Notes: generated from the letters alone by a model not told the origin. 64,000 nt of DNA from Sagittula sp048553715 (GCF_048553715.1 NZ_JBLZNC010000007.1:160518-224517), one strand, 5' to 3'. Positions 16,638 to 25,863 are shown, counted from the stretch's first letter. Program-made: numbers and translations.

Positions 16638-17557
16638 TGGCGGGGTATCTGACCAGACGGCTGATCCAATCCGCACTGATCCTGCTGGGGGTGAGCTTTA
16701 TCACCTTTGTGTTGCTGTTTGTCCTGCCCGCCGATCCGGTGCGCCAGATTGCAGGCCGGTCGGCCACCGCGCAAACCGTGGAAAACATCCGCACGCAGCT
16801 GGGATTGGATCAACCCATGCTGGTGCAATACTGGCGCTATCTGACCGGTCTGGTCCAAGGCGACATGGGCCGCAGCTATCTGCAAAAGACCGAAGTCTCG
16901 ACCCTGATCGCGGCGCGACTGCCTGCGTCGCTGCTGCTGATGGCGGGCGGGATCGCCTGCGAGCTGGTAATTGGTCTGACCCTCGGCGTGGTGGCTGCGG
17001 TCTTTCGCGGCAGACCGTTGGATCAGGGGCTGATGGTAACGTCCTTCGTTGCGGTCAGCGCGCCGCAATTCGTGGTGGGGCTGTTGCTGCTTTATGTCTT
17101 TGCAGTGCAACTGGGCTGGTTCCCTATCGGTGGATACGGGACAGCGGCGCATCTGGTGCTGCCTGCGGTGACCTTGGGCATTATGGGGTCGGGGTGGTAC
17201 TCGCGCATGATGCGGTCAAGCATGGTCGATGTGCTGCGGCAGGATTACATCCGCACCGCCCGCGCCAAGGGGCTCACCCGCGCCCGCATCCTGATGCGCC
17301 ACGCGCTGCCCAACGCCATCCTGCCCATTATCGCCATGATCGGCATCGATATCGGCATTTTCATGGGCGGGATCGTCGTCGTCGAAAGCGTCTTTGGCTG
17401 GCCGGGCATCGGACAGCTCGCATGGCAGGCGATCCAGCGCGTCGACATCCCCATCATCATGGGCGTCACCATGGTCTCGGCCACGGCCATCGTGCTGGGC
17501 AATCTACTGGCCGACCTTGCGACCCCGCTGATCGATCCGCGCATCAAGCTGCGCTGA
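16637..17557 (+). CDS. Dipeptide/oligopeptide-type ABC transporter permease (DppB/OppB-like)
   Basis: A 306-residue permease with six helices. The N-terminal TRRLIQSALILLGVSFITF and RTQLGLDQPMLVQYWRYL are classic OppB/DppB segments, and the EAA loop is RAKGLTRARILMRHALPNAI. It forms the heterodimeric channel with the preceding OppC-like subunit. Start and stop overlap is ATGA-like (TGATGG). A 78-base gap with a small hairpin (CGCGGC at 17579-17584 against GCCGCG at 17592-17597) precedes the binding-protein gene. Confidence 0.9.
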   Translation: MAGYLTRRLIQSALILLGVSFITFVLLFVLPADPVRQIAGRSATAQTVENIRTQLGLDQPMLVQYWRYLTGLVQGDMGRSYLQKTEVSTLIAARLPASLLLMAGGIACELVIGLTLGVVAAVFRGRPLDQGLMVTSFVAVSAPQFVVGLLLLYVFAVQLGWFPIGGYGTAAHLVLPAVTLGIMGSGWYSRMMRSSMVDVLRQDYIRTARAKGLTRARILMRHALPNAILPIIAMIGIDIGIFMGGIVVVESVFGWPGIGQLAWQAIQRVDIPIIMGVTMVSATAIVLGNLLADLATPLIDPRIKLR

Positions 17558-17635
17558 CCCCGAGATACCAACCGGTGTCGCGGCATCACGGGCCGCGCTG
17601 CCTCATAACACACCAAACCGACAGGGAATAATGAT

Positions 17636-19255
17636 ATGAAAAAGTTACTTCTTTCCACAGCATTGCTGGCGGCCGGTGCATTTGCCGCACAGGCGCAGGA
17701 CTACACCCCCGATCCCGACGCGACGCCGGGCGGGATGATCACCGTAACCTACAAGGACGATGTGGCCACGCTGGACCCGGCCATCGGCTATGACTGGCAG
17801 AACTGGTCGATGATCAAATCGCTGTTCGACGGCTTGATGGATTATGTCCCCGGCACCACCGAACTGCGCCCCGGTCTGGCCTCTGCCTACGAGATCTCCG
17901 AGGACGGGACGGTCTTTACCTTTACCCTGCGCGAGGGGGTGACCTTTCACAACGGGCGCGAGATGACCGCCGAGGATGTGAAATACTCGCTTGACCGCGT
18001 CACCACGCCGGAAACGCAATCGCCGGGCGCGGGCTTCTTTGCCTCAATCGCGGGCTTTGACGAAATCTCCAGCGGCGAGGCTGACAGCCTGTCCGGTGTC
18101 GAGGTCGTCGATCCCATGACGGTCAAGATCACCCTGTCGCGGCCAGATGCCACCTTCCTGCATGTGATGGCGCTGAACTTTGCCTCGATCGTGCCCAAGG
18201 AAGCAGTGGACGAACATGGCACCGATTTCGGCAAGCATCCTGTCGGCACCGGCGCTTTCAAGCTGGATGAATGGTCCATTGGCCAGCGTCTGGTCTTTGC
18301 CAAGAACGAAGATTACTGGCGCGACGGTGTGCCGTATCTGGACGGTGTGACCTTCGAGGTCGGTCAAGAGCCCATTGTCGCGCTGCTGCGTCTGCAACAG
18401 GGCGAGGTCGATGTGCCCGGTGACGGCATCCCCCCCGCAAAGTTCCAAGAGGTGATGGGTGATCCCGAACAGGCCGCGCGCGTCGTCGAAGGCGGCCAGC
18501 TGCACACGGGCTACATCACGCTGAACGTGGGCATCGCGCCGCTCGACAAGCTGCCCGTGCGCGAAGCCATCAACATGGCCATCAACAAGGACCGCATCAC
18601 CCAGATCATCAACGGGCGCGCGGTGCCTGCAACCCAACCGCTGCCCCCCACCATGCCCGGCTACACCGACGGCTATGACGGCTTTGCCTTTGATGTGGAG
18701 GCCGCAAAGGGCAAGCTTGAAGAGGCAGGTGTGGGCAACGGTTTCTCGACCGAGCTTTACGTGATGAACACCGACCCCAACCCGCGCATTGCGCAGGCCA
18801 TCCAGCAGGATCTCAAGGCGATCGGTGTGGACGTGGACATCCGCAGCCTCGCACAGGCCAATGTGATCGAGGCCGGCGGCGCGGGCGAGGCACCGATGAT
18901 CTGGTCCGGTGGCATGGCGTGGATTGCAGACTTTCCCGATCCGTCGAACTTTTACGGCCCGATCCTTGGCTGTGCCGGCGTGGGCGAGGGTGGATGGAAC
19001 TGGTCCAAGTTCTGCGATGAAAGCATCGATGCCATGGCGACAGCGGCCGACAGCATGACCGATCCCTCCGCCCCTGAACGGTTGGAGATGTGGTCCGATG
19101 TCTACATGAAGGTGATGGAGCAGGCCCCGTGGGTGCCGGTGTTCAACGAGCAGCGCTACACCATGAAATCCGCGCGGATGGGCGGCGATGATGCGCTCTA
19201 TGTCGATCCGGTCTCGATCCCGGTGAACTACGACTACGTGTTCGTGACAGAGTGA
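17636..19255 (+). CDS. ABC transporter substrate-binding protein, SBP family 5
   Basis: A 539-residue exported solute-binding protein. Signal peptide MKKLLLSTALLAAGAFAAQA with cleavage at AQA-Q, then the family 5 signature region (SLFDGLMDYVPGTTELRPG, TLREGVTFHNGREMTAEDV). Family 5 proteins bind peptides, opines, nickel or small polar compounds. The operon context with an amidase four bases downstream suggests an amide or short amidated peptide. ATG 17636 follows ACAGGGAATA. Unlike the other binding-protein genes in this window it is not followed by a hairpin. Confidence 0.92.
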   Translation: MKKLLLSTALLAAGAFAAQAQDYTPDPDATPGGMITVTYKDDVATLDPAIGYDWQNWSMIKSLFDGLMDYVPGTTELRPGLASAYEISEDGTVFTFTLREGVTFHNGREMTAEDVKYSLDRVTTPETQSPGAGFFASIAGFDEISSGEADSLSGVEVVDPMTVKITLSRPDATFLHVMALNFASIVPKEAVDEHGTDFGKHPVGTGAFKLDEWSIGQRLVFAKNEDYWRDGVPYLDGVTFEVGQEPIVALLRLQQGEVDVPGDGIPPAKFQEVMGDPEQAARVVEGGQLHTGYITLNVGIAPLDKLPVREAINMAINKDRITQIINGRAVPATQPLPPTMPGYTDGYDGFAFDVEAAKGKLEEAGVGNGFSTELYVMNTDPNPRIAQAIQQDLKAIGVDVDIRSLAQANVIEAGGAGEAPMIWSGGMAWIADFPDPSNFYGPILGCAGVGEGGWNWSKFCDESIDAMATAADSMTDPSAPERLEMWSDVYMKVMEQAPWVPVFNEQRYTMKSARMGGDDALYVDPVSIPVNYDYVFVTE

Positions 19256-19259
19256 TCCC

Positions 19260-20219
19260 ATGTGCAAGGCCTGTGATTACACGATCCACGGCGCACAGCA
19301 CCATTTCGGCTGGGACAACTCCGTTGCCCCGGTCGCGACGGTCGCGCCGGGAAGCACGATCTGCTTCAACTGTATGGATTCATCGGCGGGCCAGCTTGGC
19401 CCGTCGAGCACCGTCGCCGATGTTGCCGCGCTGGATTTCGGCAAGATCAACCCCGTCAACGGTCCGATCTACATCGACGGGGCCGAGCCGGGCGACGCAC
19501 TAAAGATCACGCTCGACGGGTTCGCGCCGCGCGAACAAGAGGGCTCTGCCTGGGGCTGGACGGCGAATATTCCCGGCTTTGGTCTGTTGGCGGATCAGTT
19601 CACCGATGCCGCGCTGACGATCTGGAAGTATGACGCCGCCACGATGGAACCTGCGCTTTGGGGCGATATGGGCCGCGTGCCTTTGAAACCCTTCACCGGG
19701 ACCATCGGTGTGGCACAGGCGGAGCCGGGGCTGCATTCCATCGTGCCGCCGCGGCGCACGGGTGGCAATCTGGACATCCGCGATCTGTCCACCGGTACGG
19801 AAATCTACCTGCCGGTCGAGGTCGCAGGCGCGCTGTTTTCCGTGGGCGACACCCATGCCGCCCAAGGCGACGGCGAAGTCTGCGGCACCGCCATCGAAAG
19901 CCCGATGGACGTGACGCTGACGCTGGATCTGGTCAAGGGGGCAGACCTGAAGATGCCGCGCTTTACCACGCCCGGTCCGGTGACCCGTCATCTTGATGCC
20001 AAGGGGTATGAGGTCACTACCGGCATCGGCCCCGATCTGATGAGCGGCGCGCGCGATGCCGTGGCGGGCATGGTGGATCTGTTGTCGGCGCGCTACGGCA
20101 TGTCGGCGGTGGACGCCTATATGCTGGTGTCCACCTGCGGGGATCTGCGCATTTCCGAAATCGTCGACATGCCCAACTGGGTGGTGTCCTTCTACTTTCC
20201 ACGGATGGTTCTGGAATGA
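19260..20219 (+). CDS. Acetamidase/formamidase family hydrolase
   Basis: A 319-residue enzyme of the FmdA/AmdA family, which hydrolyses formamide or acetamide to ammonia and the acid. Diagnostic stretches are HHFGWDNSVAPVATVAPG, NGPIYIDGAEPGDALKI, GVAQAEPGLHSIVPPRRTGGN and FSVGDTHAAQGDGEVCGTAI (near 198-217). It belongs to the shorter (about 310 residue) branch, not the 400-residue Methylophilus FmdA form. It is the only catabolic enzyme in the operon, so the transported compound is probably its substrate or a precursor. The stop overlaps the ATPase start by four bases. Confidence 0.92.
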   Translation: MCKACDYTIHGAQHHFGWDNSVAPVATVAPGSTICFNCMDSSAGQLGPSSTVADVAALDFGKINPVNGPIYIDGAEPGDALKITLDGFAPREQEGSAWGWTANIPGFGLLADQFTDAALTIWKYDAATMEPALWGDMGRVPLKPFTGTIGVAQAEPGLHSIVPPRRTGGNLDIRDLSTGTEIYLPVEVAGALFSVGDTHAAQGDGEVCGTAIESPMDVTLTLDLVKGADLKMPRFTTPGPVTRHLDAKGYEVTTGIGPDLMSGARDAVAGMVDLLSARYGMSAVDAYMLVSTCGDLRISEIVDMPNWVVSFYFPRMVLE

Positions 20220-21997
20220 CGCAGGCCCGTAATGCGACCGCCCCCACGGGGGCGCTTGCGCCGCTTTTGTCGGTGCGTGATCTGACCGTGTCGGTCAGGG
20301 ATCGCGGCGTGGTGCGCCCGCTGGTGGCGGGTCTGTCCTTTGACGTGCAGGCGGGCGAGACTCTGGCCATCGCGGGCGAAAGCGGGTCGGGCAAGTCGAT
20401 CACCTCGCTCGCGCTGATGGGGCTGTTGCCCAACAACGTGACGGTCAGTTCCGGCACGGCAAAGCTGGGCGGTGTCGATCTGCCACAGCTGCCAGAGGCA
20501 GAGATGCGACGCTGGCGCGGCTCACGTGTGGCGATGATCTTTCAAGAGCCGATGACATCGCTTAACCCGGTGCACCGCATCGGCACGCAGATGATCGAGG
20601 CCTTGCAGGCCCATGACAGCCTGTCGCGTCCCGCCGCGCGTCAGGCAGCAATCGATGCGCTGACGCGGGTGCGCATATCAGAGCCCGAGCGGCGCATGTC
20701 GCAATACCCGCACGAGTTGTCCGGCGGGATGCGGCAGCGCGTTATGATCGCCATGGCGCTCGCGCTGCGCCCCGAATTGTTGATCGCGGACGAGCCGACA
20801 ACTGCGCTGGATGTCACCGTGCAGCGCGAGGTGCTGGAACTGCTGCGCGACCTGCAGGCGGAGATCGGCACGGCGATCATCCTGATCACCCATGATATGG
20901 GTGTGGTCGCGGAATATGCGGACCGCGCGGTGATCATGCGTCAGGGGCGCATGGTCGAATCCGGCACCGTGGCAGAGATCTTTACCGCGCCCGAACACCC
21001 CTATACCCGCGATCTGCTGGCCGCTGTGCCGCGCTTGGGCGATGGCGGCAGGCGTGGCAAACCGCAGCCACCGGCCGCGCCCGTTCCCGTGGCGCGTCTT
21101 GTCAGCGCCGAGGTCGGTTTCGACATCGGGGCCAATTTCTTTGGTCGCCCGACCCACCGAGTTCACGCTGTGGAAAATATCAGTTTTGACATCCGCCCCG
21201 GCGAGACCTTTGGCCTTGTGGGGGAAAGCGGCTGTGGCAAATCCACGGTCGCAAAGGCGCTGACCGGACTGGTGCCGCACAAAGGTCATATAGAGGTCGC
21301 CGGTCAGGCGCTGAACGGGCTGACAGAGCAAGGCAGGCGCGACATCTGCCGCGATATCCAGATGGTGTTCCAAGATCCGATGGCCGCGCTGGACCCGCGC
21401 ATGACCGTCGGGGACGCGGTGGCAGAGCCGCTGTTGATCCACGGCATCGGCAGTGCCGAAGATCGCCATGCCCGCGCGGCAGAGCTGTTCCAGCGCGTCG
21501 GTCTGACAAAGGCGCAGATGACCCGCTATCCGCATGAGTTTTCCGGAGGCCAACGCCAGCGTATTTGCGTGGCGCGCGCCTTGGCGCTGCGGCCCAAACT
21601 GATCATCTGCGACGAAAGCGTGTCTGCGCTGGATGTATCGGTGCAGGCGCAGGTGCTGGGCTTGCTGGATGAGCTTCAGCGCGAAACCGGTCTGTCCTAC
21701 CTGTTCATCAGCCACGACATGGCGGTGGTGGAAAACGTGGTCGACCGGCTGGCGGTGATGTATCTGGGCCAGATCGTCGAGGCAGGCACCCGCGATCAGG
21801 TCTTTGGCAATCCGCAGCACAGCTACACCCGGCGTCTGCTGGAGGCCGTGCCAGTGCCGGATCCTGCGCAGCGCGGACGCGAGGTTGCGCGGTCTTCGGG
21901 GGATATCCCGTCCCCGATTCTGCCGCTTGGCCAAAAGCCCCGGCGGGTGACACTGCGCGACATCGGACAGGGGCATCTGGTGGCAGGCGAAGCCTGA
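20216..21997 (+). CDS. Fused two-domain ABC ATPase (DppD-DppF type)
   Basis: A 593-residue cytoplasmic protein carrying two complete ABC cassettes, supplying both ATP-binding sites for the OppBC-like channel. The first has Walker A AGESGSGKSITS (near 55-66) and signature LSGGMRQRVMIA. The second has Walker A VGESGCGKSTVAK (near 338-350) and signature FSGGQRQRICVA. Each is followed by an oligopeptide-transporter-type extension, the first ending HPYTRDLLAAVP, the second HSYTRRLLEAVP. It ends the operon; a GC-rich dyad lies just downstream. Confidence 0.93.
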   Translation: MTQARNATAPTGALAPLLSVRDLTVSVRDRGVVRPLVAGLSFDVQAGETLAIAGESGSGKSITSLALMGLLPNNVTVSSGTAKLGGVDLPQLPEAEMRRWRGSRVAMIFQEPMTSLNPVHRIGTQMIEALQAHDSLSRPAARQAAIDALTRVRISEPERRMSQYPHELSGGMRQRVMIAMALALRPELLIADEPTTALDVTVQREVLELLRDLQAEIGTAIILITHDMGVVAEYADRAVIMRQGRMVESGTVAEIFTAPEHPYTRDLLAAVPRLGDGGRRGKPQPPAAPVPVARLVSAEVGFDIGANFFGRPTHRVHAVENISFDIRPGETFGLVGESGCGKSTVAKALTGLVPHKGHIEVAGQALNGLTEQGRRDICRDIQMVFQDPMAALDPRMTVGDAVAEPLLIHGIGSAEDRHARAAELFQRVGLTKAQMTRYPHEFSGGQRQRICVARALALRPKLIICDESVSALDVSVQAQVLGLLDELQRETGLSYLFISHDMAVVENVVDRLAVMYLGQIVEAGTRDQVFGNPQHSYTRRLLEAVPVPDPAQRGREVARSSGDIPSPILPLGQKPRRVTLRDIGQGHLVAGEA

Positions 21998-22006
21998 CGC
22001 CGATTC

Positions 22007-22042
22007 TGCGCGCGTTTCAATCAGCCGGATGGTGCGCGCGCA
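22007..22042 (+). terminator. Weak GC-rich hairpin after the amide operon
   Basis: TGCGCGCG (22007-22014) is complementary to CGCGCGCA (22035-22042) with a 20-base loop. There is no T-tract after it, so it is at best a processing barrier or a weak terminator. Confidence 0.35.
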
Positions 22043-22099
22043 TCACCTTCGTTCTGCCCAAGGATTGTGCAGCGCTCATCGTCTTCATGCTTATGCAGT

Positions 22100-22150
22100 G
22101 ATTAATCGTTTAATTAAGCGTTGACCCACGGTCAGCACCCCGATTAATCG
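22100..22150. promoter_or_regulatory. Pair of GATTAATCG operators for the LacI-type regulator
   Basis: GATTAATCG occurs at 22100-22108 and again at 22142-22150, centre distance 42 bases, four helical turns. The second lies in the perfect palindrome CGATTAATCG (22141-22150); the first runs on into a TTAATCG-TTTAATTAA dyad. TTGACC (22121-22126) between them could be a -35 box. The second copy ends 20 bases before the regulator's ATG. The symmetric CG-centred AT-flanked layout and the pairing suit autorepression by the LacI-family product with looping. Confidence 0.65.
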
Positions 22151-22170
22151 ATTTACCAAGGGGAAGCTGA

Positions 22171-23175
22171 ATGACCAGTATCAAAAGCATTGCACAGGAT
22201 ATGGGCGTCTCAACCGCTACGGTATCCAACGCCTTGTCAGGCAAGGGCCGCGTGTCTGTGGCCCTGGCCGACCGGATCAAGGCGCGGGCCGCCGAGCTTG
22301 GCTATCAGCCCAGCACCGCCGCACGCGCGCTGAAAACCGGCCATAGCGGAATACTCGGGCTTGTGATGCCGGATATGACAAACCCGCTGTTTCCGCGTAT
22401 CGCCCAACAGTTGTCGATTGCCGCCGAGGCGCGGGGCCTTGGCATTCTGATCGGCGATTCCCGTGGCAGCGAGGCGCGCCAGACCGAGGCGATCAAGGCG
22501 CTGATCGGGCGCGGTGTCGACGGGCTGGTTGTTGTCCCGCAAAAGGGGACCTCTCCGGTCGTGCCCACCTTGCCATCTGTTACCATCAACACAGGGTCGG
22601 ACCCGCGCAACACCGTGTCGGCGGATCACGCGGGCGGCGGCGCGCTGGTCGGGGCCCATATCCGCGAATTGGGCCACCGTCAGGTTGTGATCCTTGGCGG
22701 CGATCCGGTGTCCGATGTGCAGCGCGACCGCGTCTCCGGCATGATTGCAGGTCTGGGGGCAGGGGTCCGGTACGATGTGGTCTGGGGCGAACATGGGCTG
22801 GTGCGGCTGCGCGGCCTTGCCCAAGAAGGTGCCAGCGCGGTGCTTGCGACCTCTGATCTTTTGGCGCTCGCGGCGCTGTCGCAATTGCACCGTTCGGGAT
22901 TTTCGGTCCCCGAGGACATCAGCCTGACAGGGTTTGACGATCTGCCCTTTGCCTCGTTCACCAATCCGCCGTTGACCAGCACGGCGCAGGACATGACGCA
23001 GATCGCGGAATGCGCGCTTGCAGCCCTGACCGGGCAGATCAGTGGCCAGCCACGGCCCGAGACCGGAAAACTGGTGCCCATGCGGCTGGTGCCGCGCGGC
23101 TCATCGACCACGGCGAAATGCCTGACCACACCAACCCCACAAACCCCAACACCCCAACAGGAGAGACTGACATGA
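22171..23175 (+). CDS. LacI-family transcriptional regulator
   Basis: A 334-residue repressor-type regulator. The N-terminal helix-turn-helix (IKSIAQDMGVSTATVSNALSG, residues 4-24) and hinge (YQPSTAARALKTG) are followed by a periplasmic-binding-protein-like sensor domain with LGLVMPDMTNPLFPRIAQQL and the C-terminal DISLTGFDDLPFASFTNPPL. The extreme tail is unusual, Pro/Thr-rich (TTPTPQTPTPQQ). The stop overlaps the start of the transporter binding-protein gene (ATGA), so the regulator heads its own target operon. The ligand is likely a purine nucleoside or base. Confidence 0.93.
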   Translation: MTSIKSIAQDMGVSTATVSNALSGKGRVSVALADRIKARAAELGYQPSTAARALKTGHSGILGLVMPDMTNPLFPRIAQQLSIAAEARGLGILIGDSRGSEARQTEAIKALIGRGVDGLVVVPQKGTSPVVPTLPSVTINTGSDPRNTVSADHAGGGALVGAHIRELGHRQVVILGGDPVSDVQRDRVSGMIAGLGAGVRYDVVWGEHGLVRLRGLAQEGASAVLATSDLLALAALSQLHRSGFSVPEDISLTGFDDLPFASFTNPPLTSTAQDMTQIAECALAALTGQISGQPRPETGKLVPMRLVPRGSSTTAKCLTTPTPQTPTPQQERLT

Positions 23176-24191
23176 AAGCCCTTCCAATCACCGTACTTGG
23201 CCTTGCAGGCGTGCTGGGCTCTGCCGCGCAGGCGGCGGACAAGACGCTGACCATCTCGGTCTATTCCTTTGCCCAAGACGCCTACAAAGAGGCGCTGTAC
23301 GACCCGTTCGAGGAGATCTGCGGCTGCGATCTGGTGGTGGAAACCGGCAACAGCGTCGAACGTATGGCCAAGATCGAGGCAAACGCCGCCGATCCGGTGG
23401 TCGATATGGCCGTCATGTCGACGCAGGACGCGCTGAGCCTGTCGCGCAAGGGGCTGATCCAGCCCATCGATGCGGCCAAGCTCGACAGTTTCGACAGCCT
23501 GTATGACAGCGCCAAAGACCCCATCGGGGACAACATGGCGGTGGGCTACACCTATTACGCAAGCTCCATTGTTTACCGGTCCGATCTGGTCGAGGTCACA
23601 AGCTGGGCGGATCTGCTGTCCGACGATCTGGCCGGTCAGGTGGCGCTGCCCAACATCACCGGCACCCAAGGGCCGCTGACCGTTATGATGATGGGCAAAG
23701 CCATGGGCATGAGCGACGACTATGCCCCTGTGATCAGCGAAATCGGGGCGCACGCGGATGACATCGTGACTTTCTATTCGCGGTCTTCCGAACTGGTGCA
23801 GCTGATGAACCAGCAAGAGGTGATCGCAGCGCCGGTGGGTCGTTTTGCATGGGGCAGCTTTGCCAATGCGGGCCTGCCCTTTGCCTGGGCGGAACCTGCC
23901 GAAGGTCAGGCCGGTGGCATGAACGTCATGATCCTGACCAAGGACAACGGCAACGAAGAGCTGGCCTATCAATTCATGGACTACTGGCTGTCGGCCGAGG
24001 TTCAGGCCAAGATCGGCAACCTGATGATCGACAGCCCCGCCAACCGCGAGGCCGTGCTGACAGACGAAGCCGCCGCCAACATGACCTACGGGGCCGAGCT
24101 GATCGAAGCGCTCAATATCATGGCGCCCGAGGCCGTGCTTGAGCAGCGCGAGGCATGGGTCGACCAGTGGAACGCCGAGGTGATCCGCTAA
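23172..24191 (+). CDS. ABC transporter substrate-binding protein, polyamine/iron(III) type
   Basis: A 339-residue exported binding protein of the extracellular family 1 group that includes PotD/PotF and ferric-ion-binding proteins. Signal peptide MKALPITVLGLAGVLGSAAQA. Typical stretches are LTISVYSFAQDAYKEAL, FEEICGCDLVVETGNS and AMLSRKG-like DALSLSRKGLIQPID. The start at 23172 overlaps the LacI stop, with CAACAGGAGAG upstream. Its substrate is not evident from its own sequence, but the nucleoside hydrolase and adenine deaminase genes downstream point to a purine nucleoside. Confidence 0.88.
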   Translation: MKALPITVLGLAGVLGSAAQAADKTLTISVYSFAQDAYKEALYDPFEEICGCDLVVETGNSVERMAKIEANAADPVVDMAVMSTQDALSLSRKGLIQPIDAAKLDSFDSLYDSAKDPIGDNMAVGYTYYASSIVYRSDLVEVTSWADLLSDDLAGQVALPNITGTQGPLTVMMMGKAMGMSDDYAPVISEIGAHADDIVTFYSRSSELVQLMNQQEVIAAPVGRFAWGSFANAGLPFAWAEPAEGQAGGMNVMILTKDNGNEELAYQFMDYWLSAEVQAKIGNLMIDSPANREAVLTDEAAANMTYGAELIEALNIMAPEAVLEQREAWVDQWNAEVIR

Positions 24192-24199
24192 TTCGACAC

Positions 24200-24221
24200 G
24201 GCGGGGCCAAACGGCCCCGCC
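24200..24221 (+). other. Intercistronic hairpin after the binding-protein gene
   Basis: GGCGGGGCC (24200-24208) pairs with GGCCCCGCC (24213-24221), nine GC-rich pairs closing an AAAC tetraloop, with no T-tract. It lies 8 bases after the SBP stop and 37 bases before the permease start, the classic place for an mRNA-stabilising or partial-termination structure. Confidence 0.75.
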
Positions 24222-24258
24222 TGCCTGCGGCCTCTCCCCCACGCACAAAGGATGTGAC

Positions 24259-25083
24259 ATGTTTCGCAACACCCGCGAAGGGCTGGCGCTTGCCTTGCCT
24301 GCTGCGATCTTTTCCGCGCTGCTGTTCTTGCTGCCCGTGGGCATTCTGCTGTCCGAGGCCTTTCGCGGCGAAGGCACGGGGTTCTCGATCCGGGGCTACG
24401 TGGACTTTTTCGCCGAACCGCTGAACCGCACGGTGTTCTTGCGCACGTTGAAGCTGGGCGTCTTGGTGGCAGGTGTTGCAGCGGTAATCGGCTATGCGGC
24501 GGCGTTCTGTATCGTGAACCTTGATGCGAAATCACGCGGCAAGGTCTTTGGCATGGTGGTTTTGCCGCTGATGATCTCGCCGGTGGCGCGCACCTATGCG
24601 TGGATCGTGATCCTTGGCCGCACGGGCATCGTCAACCAGACCATCACGGGGCTGGGCCTGTCGGACACGCCCTTGCGGCTGCTTTTCACCGAAACGGCGG
24701 TGTTTCTTGGCCTTCTGCAACTGTTCTTGCCGCTGATGATCATCTCGTTGGTCTCGGCCATGGAAAACATCCCCCGCGATGTGATCCCCGCCGCCCGTGT
24801 ACTGGGCGCAAGCTGGATTGCGGTTTTTTTCAAGGTGATCCTGCCCCTGACCAAGGAGGGTCTGGTGATCGGCGGCACGCTTGTCTTCACCGGGGCGCTG
24901 ACCGCTTATATCACGCCCGCGATCCTTGGCGGATCCAAAGTGCTGATGCTGGAAACGCTGCTGTATCAGCGGGTTAACGTCTCCAATGATTTCGTCTCCG
25001 CCAGCGTGATCGCGATGATCCTGATCGTCATGTCCTTTTCCGCGAACCTTCTGCTGAAGCGTCTCGCCACAGCGCGGAGCTGA
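24259..25083 (+). CDS. ABC transporter permease (PotB-like)
   Basis: A 274-residue inner-membrane protein with six helices of the BPD_transp_1 fold. FRGEGTGFSIRGYVDFF after the first helix and the EAA-type loop IPAARVLGASWIAVFFKVILP match the first permease of polyamine/iron-type importers. ATG 24259 follows AAAGGATG. The stop is three bases before the second permease start. Confidence 0.9.
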   Translation: MFRNTREGLALALPAAIFSALLFLLPVGILLSEAFRGEGTGFSIRGYVDFFAEPLNRTVFLRTLKLGVLVAGVAAVIGYAAAFCIVNLDAKSRGKVFGMVVLPLMISPVARTYAWIVILGRTGIVNQTITGLGLSDTPLRLLFTETAVFLGLLQLFLPLMIISLVSAMENIPRDVIPAARVLGASWIAVFFKVILPLTKEGLVIGGTLVFTGALTAYITPAILGGSKVLMLETLLYQRVNVSNDFVSASVIAMILIVMSFSANLLLKRLATARS

Positions 25084-25086
25084 CCC

Positions 25087-25863
25087 ATGCGCCATTTCGC
25101 AAACTGGACCATTCTGGGTCTGACGCTGACCTTTCTGATCGGCCCCTTCGTGATCATCGTGCTCGCCGGTGCGTCTGATACGAGCTATCTGGCCTTCCCG
25201 CCGCAGGGCTTTACGCTGGATTGGTATCTTAAGGTGTTCACCATCGACAGCTTTCGCGCGTCGTTTGCGCTGTCGATGGCCTTGGCGGTGTTTGGCACGT
25301 TGGCCGCGCTGCTGATGGGGGTGCCGGCGGCCTATGCGCTGAACCGCTACGACCTGCCGGGGGCCGAAACCCTGCGCACCATCGTGGCCGCGCCAATCAT
25401 CGTGCCGGGGATCATCGTGGGGCTGGCGTTGTTGCGCTATGTGGTGGTGCCCACGGGGGTGACTGTGACGCTGGCGCTGTTCATGGCGCATACGGCGCTG
25501 GTTTTGCCCTATGCGGTGCGGGTGGTGTCGTCATCCATGCACAACCTGCGCGCCGATATGGAAGAGGCCGCCGTCCTGTTGGGCTGCACCCGGCTACAGG
25601 CCTTTGTCAAAGTTGTGCTGCCAAATATTCGCGGCGGGGTGCTTGCGGCCTTTATCCTCGGGTTTGTGACCTCGTTCAATCAGGTGCCGGTCTCGCTGTT
25701 TTTGTCGGGTCCGGGGGTGCGCACGCTGCCGATCGACATGCTCGCCTATATGGAAATCACCTTCGATCCGTCCGTGGCGGCGCTGTCTGCCTTGCTGGCC
25801 TTCATGTCGCTGGCCATCGTTTTCACTGCCGAACGTCTGCTGGGGTTCTCTCGCTATGTCTGA
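25087..25863 (+). CDS. ABC transporter permease (PotC-like)
   Basis: A 258-residue second permease. Six helices are visible; FPPQGFTLDWYLKVFT precedes helix 2 and the EAA loop is EEAAVLLGCTRLQAFVKVVLP. FVTSFNQVPVSLFLSGPG, just after it, is the typical PotC/PhnV segment. The stop overlaps the ATPase start by eight bases. Confidence 0.9.
   Translation: MRHFANWTILGLTLTFLIGPFVIIVLAGASDTSYLAFPPQGFTLDWYLKVFTIDSFRASFALSMALAVFGTLAALLMGVPAAYALNRYDLPGAETLRTIVAAPIIVPGIIVGLALLRYVVVPTGVTVTLALFMAHTALVLPYAVRVVSSSMHNLRADMEEAAVLLGCTRLQAFVKVVLPNIRGGVLAAFILGFVTSFNQVPVSLFLSGPGVRTLPIDMLAYMEITFDPSVAALSALLAFMSLAIVFTAERLLGFSRYV

Noticed and set aside
20216..21997. Frameshift fusion of two ATPase genes
   Set aside because: Both cassettes are complete and joined by a normal linker in one frame; naturally fused DppD-DppF proteins of about 550-600 residues are common in alphaproteobacteria.
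22680..24377. A 565-codon open frame on the minus strand
   Set aside because: It runs antisense across two well-supported genes (LacI regulator and SBP) and has no recognisable domain.
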